A DNA stretch of 23,118 nucleotides from Coptodactyla brooksi (GCA_033557675.1 JAWQRM010000403.1:1-23118); one strand, 5' to 3'; positions 10,191-19,725 are shown, counted from the first letter of the stretch. A program made the numbers and translations. The notes: generated by a model from the letters alone, not told the origin.

Positions 10191-11320
10191 GACACTGATT
10201 CGGGGGTAAAATCAAAGCGTTTCGCTGGAATCGTTTCGCCAGCGACTTATACTTGAGATCATCTGATAATCTGATGGAGAAGTTCGGTGATCAGAGCCTT
10301 AGAGTTATTAAAAGTCAGAACCGAAGGTTACTTATTGAAAGATCTATATGTGACAAGTTGTGTGCTGAAGAAAACAATTTGGAACCGGAAACGTACGCAT
10401 GTCCTTCCGTATTGGAAATTATACGGGCCGGTGATAAATCGCCGAAAATCGTGAAATATGGCCCCGCGATGATTTACGGCCCAAGTTGGGAAACGGCTAA
10501 AATATATCTTGTCATGTGAGAGTTTGTGCTGGCGCGCCAAGAATAAAAATTTCCATGTTGGGAAATAATCCTTCAAACTGACAGCGCCTTTCCTTTCCTG
10601 CCCCGACGTTCGTCCTTTATTAAGCCGCAAGGTTCTCGGGGTTCAAGATTCGCGCGTTCCCGTCCGGACGATTTCAAAACTCCCTTTGTCCTGAAGGACT
10701 CGGGCGTTGCAACGCCTGAGTGCTCTCTCTGGTCCCGTCGCATTAATTTCAGACCGCACTTCCTTAAAGTATCCTGAAATATCTCGAAATTAAACGTTGT
10801 GCCATCGAGTTAAGTTTACTCCTAGCTGGAATAGGGTTAAAAAAATCCCAACAAACGCCCTGGGTGACAATACTTCTCCCCTTGGCGATAATTTCGATAT
10901 AACCCAGCAAATCCTTAATGAGAAGCGAACCGCTAGGAAAACAGGGAGCACAAACACAAAAGTTTCAACATCTCCCTATATATTCCAGGACCGTAGCCCT
11001 AACGAGTGTTTGCCCAGAATACTAACGCGGTTTCTGGCCTTTGTTGTTCGTCAGGATACCCTCAGAAAGCTTCTAGCGAACGCGAGGGATAATGGACGAA
11101 TTTCACCGATTGAATGATAATTCTATTTCTAGAAGCCTCCGTTGGAATCACGTATTAGTTCGGCAAGAATTTTCCAAGATCCCAAAGTAGGTTCGTAGGT
11201 TTGCTAATAGTAGGTTATCCTTGTGCCTTATTCTCCTTCTTTTGCACTTTTTACGACGACTTAGAAATGAATCTTGACACTACGATCGTCTTCCCTTAAC
11301 GAAGGTTCTAGTTAGAACTC
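10191..11320. other. Single-copy region, no confident gene
   Basis: Open frames at 10253-10519 (+, 88 codons) and 10797-11117 (+, 106 codons) have no recognisable domain; the first is overlapped by a similar-sized frame on the minus strand. A near-perfect 24-nt palindrome (ACTCGGGCGTTG / CAACGCCTGAGT, one mismatch, 10698-10721) is present. If the exon model is right, this is intron. Confidence 0.4.
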
Positions 11321-11354
11321 AGAACAGTGGAGAAGTGTTGGGTTCTTGATGAAT

Positions 11355-11546
11355 TGGCCAAATTTATCTACTGACATGGAAAAGTTTGTTAAGTCATGCA
11401 AGACATGTGAGAAATATTCACACTTAAATTCCCACCCATAACACCCGTATGAAGTATCAGAGAAGTCATGGGAAAGAGTAGGGGCAAACAAATTCTCGTG
11501 TGCTAATAAAAGCTTGATATTAATGGATTCTTACTATAATTTATAA
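11355..11546 (+). pseudogene. Broken Ty3/gypsy-type integrase fragment
   Basis: The integrase of LTR retrotransposons inserts the cDNA copy into the genome. From 11355 the frame reads NWPNLSTDMEKFVKSCKTC (its first Asn codon is at 11352), the C-terminal half of the zinc-binding domain with its CxxC pair (Cys codons 11397-11399 and 11406-11408). After 28 codons there is an in-frame TAA (11439-11441). The same frame then resumes with EKSWERVGANKFS and ends with LILMDSYYNL before a second TAA (11544-11546). This matches the start of the catalytic core, where families usually read W..VG.D.F and later VDYYS. The first catalytic Asp position appears to be Asn here. The upstream His pair and the rest of the core are missing, so this is a dead relic. 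No LTR pair was found around it. The Ty3/gypsy assignment is firmer than any clade. Confidence 0.8.
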
Positions 11547-11620
11547 AAGGGTTTCAGTCTTTATTCAGCAACATCTGACAGTGCAATCGTGTCCCCTATT
11601 TTTAACTCCATGGCAACACT

Positions 11621-11950
11621 AAGGAACAACATAACATACTAAACTAAATTATAAACTAATTTCTATAAGATTTAAAGTGTACAATTTAACAAGAAACAGG
11701 CAACCAAACTTACACGTGATAATTAGGTAGAATAGTGGAGGGACATTATATTTAAACCGGGGTCAACGTAAGAGAAAGTTATGTGCGGTATACAGTTACA
11801 TGAAAACGAATCGCACAGCTGCTTGTTTTTGTCCGTCTTATCCTTAATTCTTCTTTTTTGCAATGTTTTAGCAATTATACAAGAAAAATGATTATTAACG
11901 ACTAGGTATGAATAAACATTTTACCAAGGAACAACATAACATACTAAACT
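11621..11950. repeat. Family C repeat, solo unit 1, flanked by 25-bp direct repeats
   Basis: The family C unit runs from about 11671 to 11900: TTTAAAGTGTACAATTTAAC, AACGTAAGAGAAAGTTATGT, CGCACAGCTGCTTGTTTTTG, AGAAAAATGATTATT. It is flanked by exact copies of AAGGAACAACATAACATACT plus AAACT at 11621-11645 and 11926-11950, 305 bp apart. That spacing is close to the array period of 313 bp, so the flanks look like the residue of a tandem duplication rather than a target-site duplication. Confidence 0.85.
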
Positions 11951-13107
11951 ACTACAACATTCAGTTGTAGATAATGTAACGAAGTGGTTAGAAGGCAATG
12001 CAGGTAATTAATTTCGTTTCAATGAAACGAAAGGAGGGTTTCGGAGCACAATAAACGAAATTCTCGAAAATTAATTTAGTAATGGAATTAATTATATAAT
12101 CTTCTTTGAAGAGAACTGCAGCTTACAGAATAATATGAAAATGAGATTAATAATGAAAGGTATTGTTATTATTTCTGTTTCATCGGCTGTTGAGAAAGTC
12201 CAGAGGGGATCGTAACCTGATGGAACCAATCGAAATGTCGGCCCAGTAAGGCCAACATTTAGGGATTAGAGAGGGTGAAAGCCTACTCTGTGGGCTCGGG
12301 TCGCTATCGTAATATTTAATTTTCGTCTAAACCCAAGTGTCACATCCTTGTCAAGGGGGTGGTATCGCGCTCGATTTTCTCGCTGGAAAACCGGCGGGAA
12401 ACAAGTTCGGAGTCGCGACCGCGAGAGGGCCGAAGTTGGAGTGATCTCCGAAACTGCCAAAAGCACTGGGCCGCCTGTTTAAAGTTTACGTGTTTCGAAG
12501 TTTCTCTATAACAACGTGAAGCGCGCGCGCGACGGAATATTTTTCCAGACGGACTTCCTCCGAATAATGGTCTGTACATTCCAGTCTTTGCCGTTTCGTT
12601 GTTTTTCCGTAAAGACGCCTTTTAAACGAGAGAGAGAGCTGCATTTCGCTTTAAAATCTCTTTGCAGCCGACCGTCGTCGCTCGACTGCGGTGCTAGACA
12701 AATGGAATTACACGTCAATTGCTAGTACCGTTTAGGGTAGGAGTACGCGAGATGGCGTTGCCAGCTCTCAGCCAAAATTGCCGAGAGCACTTATGTAAAT
12801 TAGTGCAGCTTGATTATTGGGTCCAAATCGAATGGTTGTGAAGCAAAACGCAGCTCCTAAATTTTAGCTTCAAACAAGTTTTACATTCACTACGAATTTT
12901 AGCTGTTCCATCGTCGTAGAACTCCTAGAACCTTTCCTGATTCAAAATATAAACTTAGTGGCGCCCAATGTAATTCCTTACAAATACGTCGATATCTGAC
13001 ATTTTCAATGGAATTAAAATGTTATTTACGTTTTGGTGACGTTTGCAACTGTTACAGCGCCACCTTACGGATGACAGTTGCGCTGTCATCGTTACATAAA
13101 TGACACA
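11951..13107. other. Single-copy region, no gene seen
   Basis: A perfect palindrome TTTCGTTTCA-A-TGAAACGAAA lies at 12012-12032. Short, mutually overlapping open frames on both strands between 12266 and 12725 have no recognisable domain. AGATGGCGTTG near 12750 and, on the minus strand, AAGGTGGCGCTG at 13055-13066 fit a CTCF-type core. TGGCGCCCAATG at 12959 resembles the start of a retroelement primer-binding site, but no LTR was recognised in front of it. Confidence 0.4.
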
Positions 13108-13440
13108 TTTAAAGTGTACAATTTAACAAGAAACAGGCAACCAAACTTACACGTGTGATAATTAGGTAGAATAGTGAAGGGACATTATATTTAAACCAGG
13201 GTCAACGTAAGAGAAAGTTATGTGCGGTATACAGTTACATGAAAACCAGTCGCACAGCTGCTTGTTTTTGCTCGTCTTACCCTTAATTCTTCTTTTTTGC
13301 AATTTTTTAGCAATTATACAAGAAAAATGATATTAATTTTAGCTTAGAGCAGAATCCCTTTGCGGTTTTTACTCATGAATACGTTATCTGTGTGCGATCC
13401 ATACCAGAGTTAAGTATGAATAACACACGTGATAAATCAG
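13108..13440. repeat. Family C repeat, solo unit 2
   Basis: Nearly identical to solo unit 1 from TTTAAAGTGTACAATTTAAC through AAGAAAAATGAT, with a two-base TG insertion after ACACG and a handful of substitutions. It then continues with ATTTTAGCTTAGAGCAGAAT and GGTTTTTACTCATGAATACG, which belong to the tandem-array form of the unit (for example 14440-14525). It therefore links the solo and array forms. Confidence 0.85.
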
Positions 13441-13998
13441 GTTTAAGTCCCTTCCCGTCCTCGTTATAAATTAGCCTCCCCGAAGCTCCATCCTCTTCGT
13501 CCCATCGTCGGCGCTCTAATAAGCGCTTTAATCGCCCGCGTAAATTAAACAGGATTCTTACACGTGTCCCGAAGGGTAGCGATTAATTTGCATCTTCCCT
13601 CACTCACGGTCAAACAAATAACGCTATAAATCAAGGGCGCTTTGCGCCGTCGCCGACGTTTTGAGGGCGGATAATTCCGTCAAAAGAAAACAAGCCGATG
13701 GCTGCTCCGGTAACTGTCTAAATTAATCAAACCCGTAAGATGTTATGACCGGTAAATTCGTAACCAAGTTCTCGCCGGCATCCGCTTGCCAAGTGGAGCC
13801 ACCTAGAATTGCGGGGCCGCAACAACGTCCTCCGTGGACTTGCATTATTTATGACTTCATTTGCGTCGGATCGTCTAATTTGGCAAGTTTATGCAGTGGC
13901 GCCCAATCTGCCGGGCGATGAATTTTTGACGAACTCGCGCGGTCTGGTTAGTCATTTAAAGTAACACCGGCTTTCAAATGGAAGGACAAATGGATTTC
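13441..13998. other. Single-copy region, no gene seen
   Basis: A GC-richer stretch with many CpG dinucleotides and no open frame worth calling. TGGCGCCCAATCTG occurs at 13897. If the exon model is right, this is intron. Confidence 0.4.
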
Positions 13999-15515
13999 GT
14001 CGTAAAAATGCAAAAAGGGCAATAGTGAGATAATTAAGTGGAATAATAAAGGGCCATTATATTTAAACCACGGTCAACGTAAGAGTAAGTCACGTGCGGT
14101 ATACATTTACACGGAAACGCACCGCACAGCGGTTTGTTTTTGTCTGCTTTGTCCTTAATTGTTCTTTTTTTACAATTCTTTGTGGTTTTTATTCATGAAT
14201 ACGTTAGCTGTGACAAATAAATATTATCGTAAAAATGCAAAAACGGCAATAGTGTGATAATAAAGTAGAATAATGAAGGGCCATTATATTTAAACCAGGG
14301 TCAAGGTAAGAGTAAGTCACGTGCGGTATACATTTACACGGAAACGCACCGCACAGCTGTTTATTTTTGTCTGCTTTATCCTTAAGTGTTCGTTTTTGCA
14401 ATTCTTTAGCAACTATAGAAGAAAAATGATTATTCATTTTAGCTTAAGGCAGAATTCTTAAAGCTTTATGACTTCAATTAACATCTCAACAGAATCTCTT
14501 TGTGGTTTTTACTCTTGAATACGTTAGCTGTCACAAACAGATTTTGTCCTAAGAATGCAAAAAGGGCAACAGTGTGATAATTAAGTGGAATAATGAAGGG
14601 GCATTATATTTAAATCAGGGTCAAGGTAAGAATAAGTTACTTGCGGTATATAGTTACACGAAAACGCACAGTACAGCGGTTTGTTTTTATCTGCTTTGTC
14701 CTTAATTGTTCTTTTTTACAATTCTTTGGCAACTATAGAAGAAAAATGATTATTCATTTTAGCTTGAAGCAGAATTCCCAAAGATTTTAATTAACACCTC
14801 AACAGAATCTCTTTGTTTTTTTTTCTCGTGAATACGTTATCTGTGACAAATAGATTTTGTCCTAAGAATGCAAAAAGGGCAACAGTGTGATAATTAAGTG
14901 GAATAATGAAGGGGCATTATATTTAAACTAGGGTCAAGGTAAGAGTAAGTTACTTGCGGTGTACAGTTACATGGAAACAAGCTGCAGAGCGGTTTGTTTT
15001 TGTCTGCTTTTTCCTTAATTGTTCTTTCTTGTAATTCTTTAGCAACTATAGAAGAAAAATGATTATTCATTTTAACTTAAAGCAGAATTCTCAAAAACTT
15101 CAGTTAACATCTCAATAGAATCTCTTTGTGGTTTTTACTCTTGAATGTGTTATCTGTCACAAACAGATTTTGTCGTAAAAATGCAAAAAGGGCAATAGTG
15201 TGATTATTAAGTAGAATAATATAGAATATAGGGCCATTGAATTTAAACCAGAGTCAAGGTAAGAGTAAGTCACTAGCGGTGTACAGTTACAGGAAAACGC
15301 ACCGCACAGCGATTTGTTTTTGTCTGCTTTGTCTTTAATTGTTCTTTTTTGCAATTCTTTAGCAAAATTATTATTCATTTTAGCTTAAAGCAGAATTCTC
15401 AAAGCTTTGTAACTTCAATTAACATCTCAACAGAATCTCTTTGTGTTTTTACTCTTGAATACGTTAACTCTGACAAATAGATTTTGTCGTAAAAATGCAA
15501 AAAGGGCAATACGTT
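13999..15515. repeat. Family C tandem array (about five units, period about 313 bp)
   Basis: The phase marker ATGCAAAAA occurs at 14008, 14235, 14555, 14868, 15181 and 15495, giving spacings of 227, 320, 313, 313 and 314. The short first unit lacks the AGAAAAATGATTATTCATTT to CAACAGAATCTC part. Each unit contains TTATATTTAAA, a GGTCAAGGTAAGAG or GGTCAACGTAAGAG core, CGCACAGCGG-TTTGTTTTTGTCTGC, and most end with AATCTCTTTGTG. Units differ by about 5-12 percent by eye. A minus-strand open frame of similar sequence is visible in several units (see findings), but shifts and stops in others argue against a gene. Confidence 0.93.
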
Positions 15516-16024
15516 CGACGGGTGCACACGGTACGGACACATGTTGAATTGGTTTTGCATTAGGGAAACATTGAGTACATCGCGTGTACGTCAACCCTGC
15601 GATCCCGGAGCCCTGGGCCCCGTTTTATTGCACACCTCGACCCTTACTTCATGAATTATGAATACCTTTATGCTAATGGGTTCGATCTGAAATTTAAAGA
15701 AGCAATACCTCCACTCCCGGCGGTGGTCTACCGCATGGAAAATATAAGATAATGGCACCGACAAGAATTCGCGAGCGGAGTGCTTTGAGGTCTTAGAACT
15801 TTAGTTGGCAGTACATGAATGTCTCTGTTTTATTGCCGTAGTTAGGGAGGTATGCGCAATTTTAGTAGTTTGCGTGTTTCGGTCGCAAAGTGCGAGAGTA
15901 ACAGTGGAACTAATGCTTCATTTCCACCGTACTCTTGTTTCTAGAACGATCCTTTATAACGCAGAATGACTTGACGCTTTCTGCGTTACAACACATTATT
16001 CACACAGTACTTATATTGTTTCAG
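15511..16024. other. Single-copy (intronic?) region upstream of candidate exon 2
   Basis: No repeat and no open frame of interest. A hairpin with 10-bp perfect arms (TAACGCAGAA / TTCTGCGTTA, 15957-15966 and 15979-15988) lies about 37 bp before the candidate acceptor and could affect its use. Confidence 0.4.
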
Positions 16025-16087
16025 ACGGAGCTCAGGCGGATCAAAGGCAGCTGCTATGAACGATAGAAATGTAGGAACTCCAAGTAG
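16025..16087 (+). CDS. Candidate internal coding exon 2 (unidentified protein)
   Basis: A 63-nt stretch bounded by TATATTGTTTCAG| and |GTAAGATA, both good splice consensus. Of the three frames only the second is open: one leading base, 20 codons including SGGSKAAAMNDRNVGTPS, then two trailing bases (AG). The leading base completes the CG left by candidate exon 1, so joining the two keeps a single open frame. A length divisible by three means it could be included or skipped without a frame change, as in a cassette exon. RR-SSGG at the junction with exon 1 would resemble a basophilic kinase site (inference). The protein family is not recognised, and open frames this short are common by chance. 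Confidence 0.4.
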
Positions 16088-16272
16088 GTAAGATATTTAA
16101 TTCCATTACGACCTCACAACAGATTAAAGTTGGGCCTGGCCCCTGGGGACCGTCGCGTTCCCTTCCATTTTCCCTCTTCCCTTCCTAGACCCCGGCAGGG
16201 TCCGTTATTTTTTACGAAGGGCGGAGAAAAATAAGCTCGAAATTGAAAATTGTAATATTCCTGTTGCTGCAG

Positions 16273-16432
16273 AGCCAAACGTCGGAGGCGTTCCCGAATT
16301 CTGGGACCTCAAGAATTTCCGGGCGGAGGAGAAAGTTGGGAGCTTTATTTCCCCGGGGATCTCGTAAAATATCTGCTGGTGTACGCCGACTTGAGATTCC
16401 CCCTCCCCCACCCTTCCCCCTTCAGCGATTAA
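16273..16432 (+). CDS. Possible 3' coding exon 3 with stop codon
   Basis: It is preceded by the acceptor-like TATTCCTGTTGCTGCAG|. The first base would complete the AG left by candidate exon 2 (Arg), after which 52 codons stay open to TAA at 16430-16432, including ESWELYFPGDL and LVKYLLVYADLRFP. The intron between exons 2 and 3 would be only 185 bp. Against it: the region is GC-rich, so a 52-codon open frame is not rare by chance, no AATAAA polyadenylation signal lies close downstream, and a GTAAAAT at 16364 could be a weak internal donor. No domain is recognised. It is weaker than exons 1 and 2. Confidence 0.22.
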
Positions 16433-16509
16433 TTATTAACTCCGTTCGCGTGGACACAATCGAACGGCTAACCCGGCTCGATGAAATATTGATTAATTTG
16501 CATTTGCGC

Positions 16510-17325
16510 GGAATGAACGAAAGAAAATCATATAATAAGTAAAATTTTAATTTTTCCCTAACCCATAAGAGACTTTTCACATCCACTAGTTAATTAAAAC
16601 ATCCATTAAAAGGTATCCCCAATATACAACCAGTGCCAAGGTAAGAGAAAATCATGTGCAGTGCAACACCTACTAGCTTTTTTATTAAAACATTTTTTTT
16701 TAATTTACGAACGCTCCATTAATGAATTGAACGAAAGAAAATCATATAATAAGGAAAATTCTAATTCCCCTTCCCCTTAAGAGACTCTTCTCATCCATCG
16801 ATTAATTAAAACATTCATTAAAAGGGTCAAGGTAAGAGAAATTCATGCGCAGTGCAACACCTACTAGTTTTTTTTTATTAAAACATTCTTTGTTTAAATT
16901 TTAGAACACTCCATTAACAAACTGAACGCAGGAAATTCATATAGCAAGTGAAATTGTAATTTTTCTTCCCCATAAGAGACTCTTCACATCTACCAGTTAA
17001 TTGAAACATTCATTAAAAGAGTCAAGGTAAGAGAAAATCATGTACGGTGCAACATCTACTAGTTTGTTTTATTAAAACATTTTTTTTTAATTTTCGAACA
17101 CTCCATTAATAAACCGAATGAAACAAAATCATATAATAAATGAAATTCTAATTTCCTTTACCCACAAGAGACTCTTCACATCCATCGATTAAGTAAAACA
17201 TTCATTAAAAGGGGGTCAAGGTAAGAGAAATTCATGCGCAGCGCAGCACACACTGGTTTTTTTTTATTAAAACATTCTCTCTCGCAATTTTCGAATACTT
17301 TATTAATATAGTGAATGTTTGAAAT
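16510..17325. repeat. Family D tandem array (four units, period about 195 bp)
   Basis: The phase marker GAACGAAAGAAAATCATATA or a variant occurs at 16515, 16729, 16924 and 17116, with a decayed start at 17313; spacings are 214, 195, 192 and 197. Each unit has TAAGAGACT, CATCCA(C/T)-type sequence, CATTAAAAG, GTCAAGGTAAGAGAAA, GCAACACCTACTAG (or a variant) and TTTTATTAAAACATT. The first unit has an extra TATCCCCAATATACAACCAG before the core, which explains its greater length. No open frame is conserved. Confidence 0.93.
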
Positions 17326-18240
17326 TTCCTCGAGGAATTCGTTCGTTAAACTTCTCGACGTGTTTACGCCCCCGGGCGACCTATTGAGGAAATTTTTGAA
17401 TTTCCAGCCCGGGGGAGAACTTTCTTTCGACGGAAGGAGGTAAACTCCACTTGATGTCCCATTCAGGGAACTTAAAAGGGAGACGGTACCCTTGCCTGGC
17501 GCGGGCCCGTAACAAGACTTCGACGAACGACTAAATCGCTATTCATATTTTCTTTGCCGAAATGAGATTTCTCGAATTTTACAAAGACAGGGCCTGCGCT
17601 ATTTCGGCTTGAAACGCCCTCTTCCCTTCCAAACTTATACGAGGAATCTTTTGACGAACGAACAAAGTTAGATATTAGAGATTGATAGATAAGCTGAATG
17701 CTTTTTGCAATTGTCAGATTAAAATTAATCCGCACTGTAGATATTAGTTATCTAAAAATAGTATCGAGTGGTTTACGAATGTGTGGAGAGGTTCTCTTAC
17801 AAGTGCAAGTGATTGCTTAATAATGTTTAGTAATATTTACATTGGGTGAGAAAGGTAAACTATCCCATTTAATTTAATACAATAATAATAATTCGAGGTG
17901 ACATTAATTTCGCCCATTTATTCATGAATAATGGTAAAAACTAATAAAGACCATATATCATTAAAATTTTAATTAAATTGCAGTCATTAAAATTGAATTA
18001 ACAATTTGCTTTAATATAAATAATATGGAGGCTGGAAAATACTGCTAAATACGCTTTAATTATGCATATTATGCTTTAAACAAAACAAAATAATTGGCTT
18101 GCCGAATACTGCACAATTGTAATTCCCTTTAATTAAAATTAGGCTGTAACTAACGAATAGGTAGTGAATAATCCTTGTAGAAAGAGAGCGAAAGCAGATA
18201 CCGCAAAATTAAAATTAACAAAAACCTACATTTTCTTTAT
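17326..18240. other. Single-copy region, no gene seen
   Basis: A GC-richer start (CCCGGGGGAGAAC near 17408) passes into very AT-rich DNA (17740-18240). The minus-strand open frame at 17472-17735 (87 codons) shows no recognisable domain and I do not call it. Confidence 0.4.
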
Positions 18241-18464
18241 TTAAATCTTACGATCAAAGCAGTCCTGGCTGTTAAAAGTATTCTCGTGATTACCGAAATC
18301 GTTAATTTATTTCTTCGTTTATTATTCACGGTGATGTACGGGCTCTTAATTTAAAAATAGTCTAATCCGCTATCTCGCGGCACGCCGCAAAATTGTTTAC
18401 ATTTGGAGAGTTCGTAAGCAATAAAAGCATCGACGAAGGAACACTAGGTGTGTCGTAATTAGAA
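18241..18464 (+). repeat. 224-bp direct duplication, left copy
   Basis: It matches 22773-22996 base for base in length (224, no gap), with about 15 differences by eye (roughly 93 percent identity). Shared words include TTACGATCAAAGCAGTCCTG, TGATTACCGAAATCGTTAAT and GACGAAGGAACACTAGGTGT. No terminal inverted repeats are obvious, so this may be part of a longer mobile or segmental duplication. Confidence 0.93.
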
Positions 18465-18574
18465 AGTGAAATTAACGATGGAAATTTTACTTTTCAAATT
18501 AACCACGTAACACTACAGTAATTGATTGGGTTGGGTTGACTTGTACGCCTAACTACTATCCTAATTACTTTTTA

Positions 18575-18739
18575 ATACTATTAAAACTAGTTGCAATCAT
18601 TTGGTTTCTTTTTATAATATATTATATGTTATAAAGTATATGGAAGAAAAACAGGAAACAGATGTTGCCAACCCCAGACAACACTGGAGGACAACAAATC
18701 CCAGAAAACGAAATATGTACATGCTTCGTCTTCTGGGAC

Positions 18740-18810
<71 letters not shown>

Positions 18811-18881
18811 CATTATGGCGCGACATAGTGGCGCGACCCTTCCTCAGCATCGGACAGGATCAAACTTGTTGCAGGTCCCAC

Positions 18882-18921
<40 letters not shown>

Positions 18922-18925
18922 GTAG

Positions 18926-18985
<60 letters not shown>

Positions 18986-19160
18986 CTAAATAAATACTAT
19001 TAAAACTAGTTACAATAATTAGGTTTCAATTACGTTGTCTTTTTATAATATATTATATGTTTATCTTCCATATAAGGTATATGGAAGAAAAATAGGAAAT
19101 AAATGTTGCCAATCCCAGGCAACACTGGAGGACAACAAACCCCAGAAGACGAAATATATG
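18575..19160 (-). repeat. Two tandem family E copies (minus) separated by AT/CA microsatellites
   Basis: Copy 1 (about 18577-18740) and copy 2 (about 18995-19160) share TACTATTAAAACTAGTT, TTTTTATAATATATTATATG, TATATGGAAGAAAAA, ATGTTGCCAA and ACACTGGAGGACAACAAA in the same order. Read on the minus strand the core is GGGATTTGTTGTCCTCCAGT-GTTGTCTGGGGTTGGCAAC. Copy 1 ends in a 40-nt hairpin (18699-18738, no loop, three mismatches) that abuts the (AT)n tract. Copy 2 carries the palindrome TCTTCCATATA-AGG-TATATGGAAGA (19064-19088). Confidence 0.88.
18740..18982. repeat. Compound (AT)n / (AC)n microsatellite cluster
   Basis: AT tracts at about 18740-18774, 18779-18808, 18881-18904 and 18925-18981, with an (AC)n run at about 18904-18921. 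A non-repetitive island (about 18809-18880) with ATGGCGCGACATAGTGGCGCG sits between them. Apparent open frames here encode only Tyr-Ile runs and are not genes. Confidence 0.95.
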
Positions 19161-19172
19161 TATTATACATAT

Positions 19173-19229
19173 GACTGTGTCGGATTAAACTGAAAGAATC
19201 TTCTTCGTTAGACGATTTCGAGCTGAAGA
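19173..19229 (+). repeat. Family F repeat, copy 1
   Basis: GACTGTGTCGGATTAAACTG, GAATCTTCTTCGTTAGACGA and TTTCGAGCTGAAGA match 21861-21924 with small indels. Both copies lie directly beside a family E repeat, although the orientation of E differs, so E and F may be parts of one longer element. Confidence 0.75.
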
Positions 19230-19725
19230 CATTTTTCCTGCCACCGCCACTTTGCAAACGTGGGTGTGCTGCTGTTTTTTGCCACCATTTTAAAAATTCT
19301 CGAAGAATCCTGTGGGTGTTAACCCCCTGCCCTATTTTCACGCCCCCCTTGGGGTGTTCCCTTCCCGAGTTTCTGGCGATCACCTGAAAGCAACACAGAC
19401 TTCGGCATAAGTCTATTTCGTTTAGAGGGTTCTCATTTCGCTTCTTACGAGGGCTCGGCGCGAACGAGGCCACCAAATTGCAATTACACAGAGCATCAAA
19501 TTGAGGTATTGTGGGGATGCCCTCTTGCTTCTAGTGCAGTTTGACGCGTTCCCCGCGCGTGCTTGACCCGGATAAGGGCGATCTCGAAGGGTCCTTTCGT
19601 TTACCTCGGATGTAACGTACTCGAATACTGCGCAGGTCAGCTAATCCCGACGTGCACGTCTTAGTAAATGTAATTAGTTATTCGATGCTCGCCCGATAAC
19701 GATAGAACCTTCCCTGACCGCAGGA
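19230..19725. other. Single-copy region, no gene called
   Basis: Part of a 148-codon minus-strand open frame (19030-19476) lies here. Its C-terminal third is translated family E repeat and the rest has no recognisable domain, so I treat it as chance. Confidence 0.45.

Noticed and set aside
10253..10519. 88-codon open frame on the + strand
   Set aside because: No recognisable domain, and a similarly long frame lies opposite on the minus strand; there is no splice or promoter support.
10797..11117. 106-codon open frame on the + strand
   Set aside because: No recognisable domain, no repeat conservation and no splice-site support; within chance expectation for this composition.
4930..15690. GGTTCGA- or GGTTCGT-like words (about 4930 and 15680) considered as tRNA B boxes
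   Set aside because: No matching A box at the right distance and no cloverleaf can be drawn around either.
18601..18989. Several overlapping open frames rich in Tyr-Ile
   Set aside because: They are direct translations of AT and AC microsatellites on both strands.
19030..19476. 148-codon minus-strand open frame
   Set aside because: Its C-terminal third is translated family E repeat and it covers a family F copy; the remainder has no recognisable features.
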